Below, one piece after another: positions 6,187 through 12,498 of a DNA stretch of 16,037 nt. Source of the stretch: Bradyrhizobium sp. (GTDB taxonomy: Bacteria > Pseudomonadota > Alphaproteobacteria > Rhizobiales > Xanthobacteraceae); contig JAFAUV010000183.1 in assembly GCA_019243075.1 (NCBI GenBank), positions 1 through 16,037 of the forward strand, read 5' to 3'. Numbering within the stretch: position 1 is the stretch's first letter; each line of letters begins with the position of its first letter. The position numbers were made by a program, and so were the translations under genes. Under the pieces are notes generated by a model, which made no database searches, was not told the DNA's origin, and saw only the letters and a list, made by a program, of their open reading frames with translations.

Positions 6187-7341
6187 ATGATGACCGCGAC
6201 GCCCGCCAATTCCAACGATGGAACCGCCAGCTGGGCGGACGCGCTGCTGTTGTCGTTTGCGCAGGCCGGCTATGAGCGTTCCGAGCCGGCGATCCTGCAG
6301 CCGGCCGAGCCATTCCTGGATCTCTCCGGCGAGGACATTCGCAAGAGCCTCTATCTGACCACCGACGCCAGTGGCGAAGAGCTCTGCCTGCGGCCGGACC
6401 TCACCATTCCGGTGGCGCGAGACTATCTCGCCTCGGCGCGCGCGGGCGAGCCTGCCGGTTTCTCCTATCTCGGACCGGTGTTTCGCTATCGCTGGGGCAA
6501 GCCAAGTCAGTTCCTGCAGGCGGGGATCGAATCCTTCGGCCGGCAGGACCGCGCAGCGGCGGACGCCGAGATGCTGGCGCTGGCGCTGGAAGCCACGGCC
6601 GCGTTCGGCGTCGGCAACGTCGACATCCGCACCGGCGACGTCGCCCTGTTCAATGCGCTGATCGATGCATTGCAGCTTTTCCCGGTCTGGCGGCGCCGCC
6701 TGATCAAGGATTTCAACCGCAAGATCGACCTCGCCCAGGATATCGAGCAGCTCACGCTGAAAGCCGCGCCGGGCCGCAACGAATATGAGGGCGTGCTGGC
6801 GGCGCTCGCAGGCAGCGACCGCAAGGCGGCGCTGGCACTCGTCACCGACCTGATGTCGATTGCAGGCGCCACCAATGTCGGCGGCCGGACCGTGGCCGAG
6901 ATCGCCGACCGCTTCCTCGAGCAGTCGACGTTGAAGGCCGGAGCGTTGCCGCGCGATGCGACCTCGATCATCAAGCGCTTCCTTGCGATCTCGGGTGATC
7001 CTGACGACGCCGTGGTCCAGCTTCGCGCGCTCGCTTCCGACGCTCGGCTCGATCTCGCCACCCCGATCGACCAGCTCGAGAGCCGCATCGGCTTCATGGC
7101 CGCGCGCGGCATTGACGTGCGCAAGACGCGCTTCTCGACCTCGTTCGGCCGCGGGCTCGACTACTACACCGGCTTCGAATTCGAGCTGCACAGCCAGGGC
7201 AATGACACCGAGCCGCTGGTCGCGGGCGGCCGCTACGACGGGCTGATGACGCAGCTCGGCTCGGCCGCGCCGATTGCCGCGGTCGGGTTTTCGGTCTGGG
7301 TCGAGGCGCTCACGCAACTTCGCCGCGGGAGCCAAGCATGA
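6187..7341 (+). CDS. hisZ: ATP phosphoribosyltransferase regulatory subunit
   Basis: A 384-residue class II aminoacyl-tRNA-synthetase-like protein without the C-terminal anticodon-binding domain of a true HisRS. HisZ forms a hetero-octamer with HisG and is needed for its activity and histidine feedback. Typical stretches are RPDLTIPVARDYLAS (69-83), FSYLGPVFRYRWG (92-104), QFLQAGIESFG (108-118), GLDYYTGFEFELHSQG (from about 323) and VAGGRYDGL (from about 345). I prefer ATG 6187 (a second ATG follows at 6190). The longer frame opens with a TTG at 6169 that lies in the T-tract of the upstream hairpin, which is implausible. It overlaps hisG by ATGA at 7338-7341, a coupling suited to a fixed-ratio complex. 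HisS was considered and rejected on length and the hisG neighbour. Confidence 0.94.
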   Translation: MMTATPANSNDGTASWADALLLSFAQAGYERSEPAILQPAEPFLDLSGEDIRKSLYLTTDASGEELCLRPDLTIPVARDYLASARAGEPAGFSYLGPVFRYRWGKPSQFLQAGIESFGRQDRAAADAEMLALALEATAAFGVGNVDIRTGDVALFNALIDALQLFPVWRRRLIKDFNRKIDLAQDIEQLTLKAAPGRNEYEGVLAALAGSDRKAALALVTDLMSIAGATNVGGRTVAEIADRFLEQSTLKAGALPRDATSIIKRFLAISGDPDDAVVQLRALASDARLDLATPIDQLESRIGFMAARGIDVRKTRFSTSFGRGLDYYTGFEFELHSQGNDTEPLVAGGRYDGLMTQLGSAAPIAAVGFSVWVEALTQLRRGSQA

Positions 7342-8315
7342 CGACGCCCTTCGTGCTCGCCGTGCCGTCCAAGGGGCGCCTGCAGCAAAACGCGGAAGCC
7401 TTTTTCACCCGCGCCGGGCTTTCGCTCGCCAAACCGCGCGGCGTCCGCGATTATCGCGGCACCATGACGGGCTACGACAATGTGGAGATCGCCTATCTCT
7501 CGGCGAGCGAAATCGCTTCGCAGCTTGCGAGCGGCGCCGTGCATCTCGGCGTCACCGGCGAAGACCTGGTGCGCGAGAACATCGCCAATGCCGACAAGCG
7601 CGTGCTCCTGATCGACCCGCTCGGCTTCGGCCACGCCAATGTCGTGGTCGCGGTGCCGCAAGCCTGGATCGACGTACGCACCATGGCCGATCTCGACGAC
7701 GTCACCACCGGCTTTCGCGAGCAGCATAACCGGCGGATGCGGGTCGCGACCAAATACATCAACCTGACGCGGAACTTCTTTGCCGCCCATGATGTGGTTG
7801 ATTATCGCATCGTCGAGAGCGCCGGCGCCACCGAAGGCGCGCCCGCGACGGGGACCGCGGAGATGATCGTCGATATCACCACGACCGGCGCGACGCTCGC
7901 CGCCAACGGCCTGAAGGTGCTGGACGACGGCGTGATCCTGAAAAGCCAGGCCAATCTCGTGGCCTCGCGCGATGCCGCCTGGTCGGAAGAAGCACGAGAA
8001 ACCGCGCGCATCATCCTCGACCATATCGCCGCCCGCGCCCGTGCCAACAAATACCGCGAGGTGCGCACCCGCTTCAAGGGTTGCGACGCCGCGATGCTGG
8101 CCGAAGCCCATGACCGCTATGGCGTGGTGGCGCCATTCGGCGGTCCGACCTCGTCGGGCATGCTGACGCTGCACTGCCCGCCGGCGCAGCTCTATGCGCT
8201 CGGCAGCTTCCTGCGCGCGAACGGCGCGGAGACGGTGTCGGTCGCCTCGCTGGATTATGTGCTCGACCGCGAGAACCCGCTGTTTGCGAAACTCGAAGCG
8301 TTCCTTCGACGATAA
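7338..8315 (+). CDS. hisG: ATP phosphoribosyltransferase catalytic subunit
   Basis: A 325-residue enzyme catalysing ATP + PRPP to phosphoribosyl-ATP, the first and feedback-controlled step of histidine synthesis. Visible motifs are VPSKGRL (9-15), GVTGEDLVRE (71-80) and the PRPP-binding EMIVDITTTGATLAANGL (175-192). Short-form HisG, the kind that needs HisZ, is usually about 200-230 residues. This protein has roughly 100 extra residues after the PRPP loop region (residues about 215-325). I recall alphaproteobacterial orthologues of the same length, so the extension is probably normal for the group and not a local fusion. The start overlaps the hisZ stop by 4 nt. The remaining his genes are not in the window. 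Confidence 0.95.
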   Translation: MTTPFVLAVPSKGRLQQNAEAFFTRAGLSLAKPRGVRDYRGTMTGYDNVEIAYLSASEIASQLASGAVHLGVTGEDLVRENIANADKRVLLIDPLGFGHANVVVAVPQAWIDVRTMADLDDVTTGFREQHNRRMRVATKYINLTRNFFAAHDVVDYRIVESAGATEGAPATGTAEMIVDITTTGATLAANGLKVLDDGVILKSQANLVASRDAAWSEEARETARIILDHIAARARANKYREVRTRFKGCDAAMLAEAHDRYGVVAPFGGPTSSGMLTLHCPPAQLYALGSFLRANGAETVSVASLDYVLDRENPLFAKLEAFLRR

Positions 8316-8400
8316 TGACGTTATGGTAATCCGCCCGTTCGTGGCGACAAGGCGCCGCGATTGCCCTATGTTCGTGACGAAGTAGCCGGGAAATTGATCC

Positions 8401-9447
8401 ATGATGCTCGGTAGCGATGTTTCGAGCCTGTCGACGACGGCGGAGACTGCCGCGGCGCAGGGGCTGTCGATCGTCGTCCCCGTCTATAACGAGGCGACCG
8501 GGCTGTCCCTCCTGCACCAGCGGCTGAACACGCTCGCGGCGATGCTGCGCCAGCGCTTCCGGCTGGGCTGCGAGGTCGTCTATGTCGATGACGGCTCGAC
8601 CGATGCGACGCTGTCGATCGCGCGCGCGTTGAAGGCAGACAGCCTCGACGTCCAGGTGGTGTCACTGTCGCGCAATTTCGGAAAAGAGGCGGCGCTGATG
8701 GCCGGGCTCGACCATGCCCGGCGCGGCGCCGTCATGTTCATGGATGGCGACGGTCAGCATCCGGCTGCCCTCGTCGAGCAGCTCGTCGCGCACTGGATCG
8801 AAGGCGGCTATGACGTGGTCTATACCGCCAAGGCGCACCGCGACAACGAATCGATCCTGCGGCGGCTGTCGGTGCACGGCTTCTACGCGCTGATCAATTG
8901 GGGCGCGCGGCAGAAAATCCCGGAAGATGCCGGCGACTTCCGCCTGCTGTCGCCGCGCGCGGTGGCAGCGCTCCGCCAGCTTCCCGAACGCAACCGCTTC
9001 TTCAAGGGGCTGGCGAGCTGGATCGGCTTCAGGCAGATCCGCGTCGACTACGAGCCCGAGCCGCGCGCGCATGGCGTCACCACGTTCAACTTCATGCGGC
9101 TGCTCGGCCTGTCGATCGAGGGCCTGACCTCGTTCTCGGTGGCGCCGCTGCGCTTTGCCAGCCTGCTCGGCGTGCTGCTCGCATCCGCCGCCTTTCTGTT
9201 CGGGCTGTCGATCCTGTGGGAGGTGTTCACGACGGGCAAGCAGGTGCCCGGCTATCCCTCGCTTGTGGTCGGCCTCATGACCATCGGGGGCGTGCAGCTC
9301 ATCATGATTGGCGTGCTCGGCGAATATATCGGCAAGATCCTCTCCGAGCTGAAGGCGCGGCCGATCTACTTCGTCGCCGAGCACACGACCAAGCCGTGCG
9401 AGGCCGAGGTGGCGACGGAAGCCGGCGAGAGGACCGCAGCCGAATGA
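8401..9447 (+). CDS. GT2 family glycosyltransferase, polyprenyl-phosphate sugar synthase type
   Basis: A 348-residue membrane-attached GT-A enzyme of the DPM1/GtrB/ArnC class, which transfers a sugar from a nucleotide donor to polyprenyl phosphate on the cytoplasmic face. Motifs: SIVVPVYNE (23-31), VDDGSTD (62-68), the metal/nucleotide motif DGDGQH (115-120) and a conserved DAGDFRLL (176-183). Two C-terminal transmembrane helices (about 248-275 and 286-312) are typical of the class. The start is ATG 8401 (ATG 8404 also possible), with only a weak GGGA upstream. The next gene overlaps by ATGA and encodes a YdjC-fold deacetylase, which suggests the sugar is N-acetylated and is deacetylated on the lipid carrier. 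Donor sugar not determinable from sequence. Confidence 0.9.
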   Translation: MMLGSDVSSLSTTAETAAAQGLSIVVPVYNEATGLSLLHQRLNTLAAMLRQRFRLGCEVVYVDDGSTDATLSIARALKADSLDVQVVSLSRNFGKEAALMAGLDHARRGAVMFMDGDGQHPAALVEQLVAHWIEGGYDVVYTAKAHRDNESILRRLSVHGFYALINWGARQKIPEDAGDFRLLSPRAVAALRQLPERNRFFKGLASWIGFRQIRVDYEPEPRAHGVTTFNFMRLLGLSIEGLTSFSVAPLRFASLLGVLLASAAFLFGLSILWEVFTTGKQVPGYPSLVVGLMTIGGVQLIMIGVLGEYIGKILSELKARPIYFVAEHTTKPCEAEVATEAGERTAAE

Positions 9448-10280
9448 ACGATGCCCGGCGCATCTGGCTCTGCGCCGACGATTACGGCATCAGCCCGGGC
9501 GTCAACCGCGCCATCCGCGAGCTGATCGAGGGCGGCCGGCTCAATGCAACCTCGGTGATGATGGTGACGCCCGCGATCGGCCGCGACGAGGTCGCGCGGC
9601 TAGGGGCAGCGGCGGCAAGGAGCCCGCGTTGCGCCATCGGACTGCATGTCACGCTGACCGCCCCGTTCCGGCCGCTCACCATGCATTTCCGCCCGCTCAA
9701 GGACGAATTGTTCTTGGCTTTTCCAAAGCTGCTGCGCGCCGGGATGTTGCGCCGTCTCGATCCCGAGATCATCCGCGCGGAGGTCGTGATGCAGATCGCC
9801 GCATTCCGCGACCTGTTCGGACGCGCGCCCGACTTCGTCGACGGCCATCAGCATGTCCAGCTCTATCCGCAGGTGCGCGATGGCCTGCTCGCGGCGGTAA
9901 AGGAAAAGGCGCCCGAGGCCTGGGTGCGGCACGCGCGCCGCAATCGGCCGCTGAGGCAGCGCCTTGCGAGCCCGAAGGCGCTCTTCCTCGACCACCTCTC
10001 CGCGCAGTTCAAGCGCCGCGCGGCGCGCGCCGGCCTTGCCGTCAACTCCGCCTTCTCCGGCGCCTACGACTATTCGCGCGTCGCCGATTACGGCGCATTG
10101 ATGCGGGAATTCCTTGACGGCATTCCCGAGGGCGGCGTCATCATGTGTCACCCCGGCTTTGTCGATGACGTGCTGCTCGGCCTCGATCCGCTCACCCGCG
10201 CGCGCGAGGTGGAACGCGCCTATCTCGCCGGGGATGATTTTCCGCTCTTGCTGCAAGCGAATAAAGTTACATTGGGCTGA
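9444..10280 (+). CDS. YdjC/ChbG/HpnK-family carbohydrate deacetylase
   Basis: A 278-residue protein of the YdjC-like deacetylase family (ChbG, HpnK, NaxD). The metal and catalytic residues expected in the family are visible: ADDYG (11-15, Asp12/Asp13), GLHVTLT (66-72, His68), DGHQHV (133-138, His135/His137) and CHPG (235-238, His236). There is no signal peptide, so it acts in the cytoplasm. It overlaps the GT2 gene by ATGA. The pair resembles Francisella FlmF2-NaxD, where a polyprenyl-linked N-acetylated amino sugar is deacetylated before transfer to lipid A. Annotation pipelines often call this family hopanoid biosynthesis HpnK, but no hopanoid gene is nearby, so I prefer the general family name. 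The GC-rich longer frame from 8898 is an artefact; ATG 9444 begins at the family N-terminus. Confidence 0.88.
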   Translation: MNDARRIWLCADDYGISPGVNRAIRELIEGGRLNATSVMMVTPAIGRDEVARLGAAAARSPRCAIGLHVTLTAPFRPLTMHFRPLKDELFLAFPKLLRAGMLRRLDPEIIRAEVVMQIAAFRDLFGRAPDFVDGHQHVQLYPQVRDGLLAAVKEKAPEAWVRHARRNRPLRQRLASPKALFLDHLSAQFKRRAARAGLAVNSAFSGAYDYSRVADYGALMREFLDGIPEGGVIMCHPGFVDDVLLGLDPLTRAREVERAYLAGDDFPLLLQANKVTLG

Positions 10281-10352
10281 CAGGCTGCCGCGCAAGCCCA
10301 AATTCTGCGCAAGTCCGAGCGGGCGTCGGGCGCATAACGAAATTTAATTTTT

Positions 10353-10368
10353 GCAGGACGCTACCTGC
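10353..10368. other. Small inverted repeat upstream of the DUF2076 gene
   Basis: GCAGG-ACGCTA-CCTGC lies next to an AT-rich stretch (AAATTTAATTTTT, about 10340-10352) in the 200-nt gap between the deacetylase and DUF2076 genes. The AT-rich block followed by a TTGCAG hints at an UP element and -35 box, but no clear -10 is visible. Possible promoter or operator; weak evidence. Confidence 0.25.
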
Positions 10369-10405
10369 GACCCAAAGGCCTCTTACATTTCGACCGTGAC
10401 CGCCA

Positions 10406-10452
10406 GGCATGATCCGGAAAAGTGTGAAGCGGTTTTCCGAAAGGGTCATGCC
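10406..10452. repeat. Dispersed palindromic element (GGCATGATCCGG... family)
   Basis: GGCATGATCC (10406-10415) pairs with GGGTCATGCC (10443-10452), with an inner stem GGAAAA/TTTTCC. The core text (ATCCGGAAAAGTGTGAAGCG, then GTTTTCCGAAA) is one I recognise as a very common dispersed palindrome in Bradyrhizobium and related Rhizobiales. It lies 28 nt before the DUF2076 start and would sit in its 5' leader if transcription begins upstream. The open frame that starts inside it at 10409 is not a real N-terminus. Confidence 0.8.
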
Positions 10453-10480
10453 CAAACCCGGGACGGCAAGGAGACAGGCT

Positions 10481-11341
10481 ATGACACCGCAAGAACGCCA
10501 ATTGGTTGACGACCTTTTCGACCGGCTTGCCAAGGTGGAAAGCGCCCCGCGCGATCCAGAGGGGATTGCGGCGATGCAGGAAGGTTTGCGCAAGGCACCG
10601 AACGCGATCTACGCGCTGGTGCAGACCGTGCTGCTGCAGGACGAGGCGCTGAAGCGCGCCAACGCCCGCATCCAGGAGCTGGAGCAGACACAGGCGCCGG
10701 CGCAACAGCAATCCGGCGGCTTCCTGGATTCCATGCGCGAGACGATTTTCGGCAAGGAACAGCGCGGCTCGGTCCCGAACGTGCCGCCGCCGGCTTCGAA
10801 TCGCGCGGTCTGGAACTCGGGTCAGGTGTTGCAGCAATCGCAGGCCGGCGGCCACTATGACCAGGGCCCTTATGGTCAGGGCGGCTATGGCCAAGGCGGC
10901 TATGGCCAAGGCGGCTACGGGCAAGGCGGCTACGGACCCGGCGGCTATGGCCAGGGCGGCTTTGGTTCGCCCTTTGGCGGTGGCGGCTCGTTCCTGGGCA
11001 CGGCCGCGGCGGCTGCGGCCGGCGTGGTCGGCGGTTCGCTCCTGCTCAACGGCATCCGCGGCATGATGGGCGGCCATCAACAGGCCTTTGGCGACACCAC
11101 CATCATCAATGAAGGCGGTGCGAGCCCGTGGAGCAACCAAGCCGACAGCTCGCTTGCCCGCGACGCCGGCATCGGCGATATCGGCCGCGCTGACGATGCC
11201 TCGCGCAGCAGCCTGTTCGACCAGGCTTCCAACAACGACGACCAATACGCGAACTCCAGTGACGACGCGCGCGATGCCGACGCCATGGATCTCGATTCCG
11301 ACGATTTCGGCAGCGACAATGGCGGCAGCGATTACGCCTGA
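10481..11341 (+). CDS. DUF2076 domain-containing protein with Gly-Tyr repeat
   Basis: A 286-residue protein starting at ATG 10481 behind a strong AAGGAG ribosome-binding site 7 nt upstream. Residues 1-70 (MTPQERQLVDDLFDRLAKVE, then ALVQTVLLQDEALKRANARI) are the conserved helical core of DUF2076, with a likely coiled coil around 50-72. Residues 132-161 are six pentapeptide repeats of the GQGGY type. A short Ala/Gly-rich hydrophobic stretch (about 170-192) resembles a glycine-zipper membrane segment. The tail (about 220-286) is Asp/Ser-rich and acidic. The family's function is unknown; membrane or envelope association is inferred. It is transcribed alone and closed by a strong terminator at 11364-11393. 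Confidence 0.88.
   Translation: MTPQERQLVDDLFDRLAKVESAPRDPEGIAAMQEGLRKAPNAIYALVQTVLLQDEALKRANARIQELEQTQAPAQQQSGGFLDSMRETIFGKEQRGSVPNVPPPASNRAVWNSGQVLQQSQAGGHYDQGPYGQGGYGQGGYGQGGYGQGGYGPGGYGQGGFGSPFGGGGSFLGTAAAAAAGVVGGSLLLNGIRGMMGGHQQAFGDTTIINEGGASPWSNQADSSLARDAGIGDIGRADDASRSSLFDQASNNDDQYANSSDDARDADAMDLDSDDFGSDNGGSDYA
10874..10963 (+). repeat. Six tandem 15-bp coding repeats
   Basis: Six in-frame 15-bp units (consensus GGCCAAGGCGGCTAT) encode GQGGY, GQGGY, GQGGY, GQGGY, GPGGY and GQGGF. Units two and three differ only in the last base, suggesting recent slippage. Copy number could vary between strains without shifting the frame. Confidence 0.92.
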
Positions 11342-11363
11342 GCGGTCGTCGAGCGAATGAACG

Positions 11364-11393
11364 AAAACGGCCGCTCGCTGGGCGGCCGCTTTT
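11364..11393. terminator. Bidirectional rho-independent terminator
   Basis: CGGCCGC (11368-11374), loop TCGCTGG, GCGGCCG (11382-11388), then C and TTTT (11390-11393). AAAA (11364-11367) precedes the left stem, so the minus strand also carries a T-run. It lies 23 nt past the DUF2076 stop and about 25 nt before the end of the convergent L,D-transpeptidase gene, and can terminate both. Confidence 0.85.
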
Positions 11394-11417
11394 GCTGCGC
11401 GGGAACGATAACGCCGA

Positions 11418-12194
11418 TCAGAGCACGATCACCTTGGCGCCGACATTGACGCGGCCATAGAGGTCGATGACGTCCTGGTTGCGCATGCGGATGCAGCCCG
11501 AGGACACGTTGGTGCCGATGGTCCAGGGCTCGTTCGAGCCGTGAATGCGGTAGAGCGTGGAGCCGAGATACATTGCGCGCGCGCCGAGCGGATTGTCCGG
11601 ACCGCCCGCCATGTGCCGCGGCAGGTCCGGACGGCGCGCCAGCATCTCCGCCGGCGGCGTCCAGTCCGGCCATTCGCGCTTGGCCGAAATCGTCTTGGTG
11701 CCCGACCAGGCGAAGCCGGGCTTGCCGACGCCGATGCCGTAGCGCAGCGCGCGGCCGTCGCCCTCCACCAGGTAGAGGAACTTGTTCGGCGTATCGATCA
11801 CGATGGTGCCGCGGCCTTCCCTGGTGTGATACTCGACTTCCTGCTTCTCGTATTTCGGATCGAACGGACGCTGGCTCTGATCATAGGCCTCTGCCTGGCT
11901 CGGCACCGGCTGGCCCGGCGGCAGCATGCGCGGCTCGTAATACGAAGGCTGCTGCTGATAGACCGGCTGCCCGTCGTAGCGCTGGCTCTGTGGTCCGTCG
12001 CCGAACAGGAACTGGATGAAGCCTCCGCCCATGTTCGAGCGATCGGCATAGGCCGCGCGCACCGCACTCGCCTGCGGATCGTTGGCGTAGATGACGGTGG
12101 GTTCGGAAGCCGCCCCGTCGAATGCCGCGGCGGAATCGACACCGATGCTGAGGGAGGCGCCGGCAAGCAGCGCGAGGGTAAGGTTTCTGGACAT
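11418..12194 (-). CDS. L,D-transpeptidase (YkuD/ErfK-YbiS family), exported
   Basis: A 258-residue exported enzyme. MSRNLTLALLAGASLSIGVD followed by SAAAF is a Sec signal peptide. Residues about 60-115 form a Gln/Pro/Tyr-rich linker. The YkuD domain (about 128-258) ends with the catalytic signature: H218-G219 in RIHGSNEPW and SSGCIRM with nucleophile Cys234 and Arg236. Such enzymes form 3-3 peptidoglycan cross-links or attach proteins to the wall in the periplasm; in Rhizobiales, L,D-cross-links are prominent in polar growth. The exact activity is not readable here. I chose ATG 12194 because it gives a proper signal peptide; the longer frame to 12332 adds an Arg-rich tail with no ribosome-binding site. 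Convergent with the DUF2076 gene, divergent from cheZ. Confidence 0.93.
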   Translation of the reverse strand: MSRNLTLALLAGASLSIGVDSAAAFDGAASEPTVIYANDPQASAVRAAYADRSNMGGGFIQFLFGDGPQSQRYDGQPVYQQQPSYYEPRMLPPGQPVPSQAEAYDQSQRPFDPKYEKQEVEYHTREGRGTIVIDTPNKFLYLVEGDGRALRYGIGVGKPGFAWSGTKTISAKREWPDWTPPAEMLARRPDLPRHMAGGPDNPLGARAMYLGSTLYRIHGSNEPWTIGTNVSSGCIRMRNQDVIDLYGRVNVGAKVIVL

Positions 12195-12261
12195 CGACGT
12201 ACTCTGTACTGGTTTCGTCTTGCGCATGTGCGAGGGGCTGATCGCCGTCCTGCACGTGGTG

Positions 12262-12358
12262 AATAAACGACGAAAACCTGCTCGGTTTGGTAAACGAAAC
12301 CGCGGTTTCGATTCACCATGTCGGCCGGGCAAAGCGGATTTTTCGGGTAGCGTTTATT
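12262..12358. promoter_or_regulatory. Symmetric sequences between the L,D-transpeptidase and cheZ genes
   Basis: In the 304-nt divergent gap (12195-12498), CGAAACCGCGGTTTCG (12295-12310) is a perfect 16-bp palindrome. Inverted copies of AATAAACG lie on either side (12262-12269 and, as CGTTTATT, 12351-12358), and TAAACGA occurs at 12264 and again at 12291. The arrangement suggests binding sites for a dimeric regulator. For cheZ, a TTGACT (12418-12423) might be a -35 box but no well-spaced -10 follows. Nothing else in the gap is supportable as a gene. Confidence 0.4.
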
Positions 12359-12498
12359 TTCGATGAACGCCTCGGCCCCATGGTTAATCGCAGGTTTGCA
12401 GCAGCGCGCGCCATGCGTTGACTACAGTTCCGCGCGTGAACGCGATGTTAAATCGCATATGTCTAAAACACGGCGAGTGAAGTTCAGGAACAGTTCTC

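Noticed and set aside
5536..7335. A 599-codon open frame on the minus strand across rsmE and hisZ
   Set aside because: It is antisense to two well-supported genes, has an Arg/Gly/Ala/Gln-rich composition with no recognisable domain, and is expected by chance in GC-rich DNA.
6187..7341. Histidyl-tRNA synthetase instead of HisZ
   Set aside because: The protein is only 384 residues, lacks the C-terminal anticodon-binding domain, and overlaps hisG as hisZ does.
8341..8372. Possible promoter before the GT2 gene (GCGACA - 17 nt - TATGTT)
   Set aside because: The -35 match is poor and the spacing choice arbitrary; not enough to annotate.
7233..8402. A 389-codon minus-strand frame opposite hisG
   Set aside because: It is a complement of the conserved HisG frame, with low-complexity His/Arg/Gly composition and no start signal.
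8898..10280. A 460-codon frame as a longer version of the deacetylase
   Set aside because: Its first 182 codons are an out-of-frame reading of the GT2 gene. The deacetylase family N-terminus begins at ATG 9444, which also overlaps the GT2 stop as ATGA.
10874..10963. Short tandem array considered as a CRISPR or minisatellite element
   Set aside because: The units are 15 bp without spacers, in frame, and encode GQGGY pentapeptides inside a supported gene.
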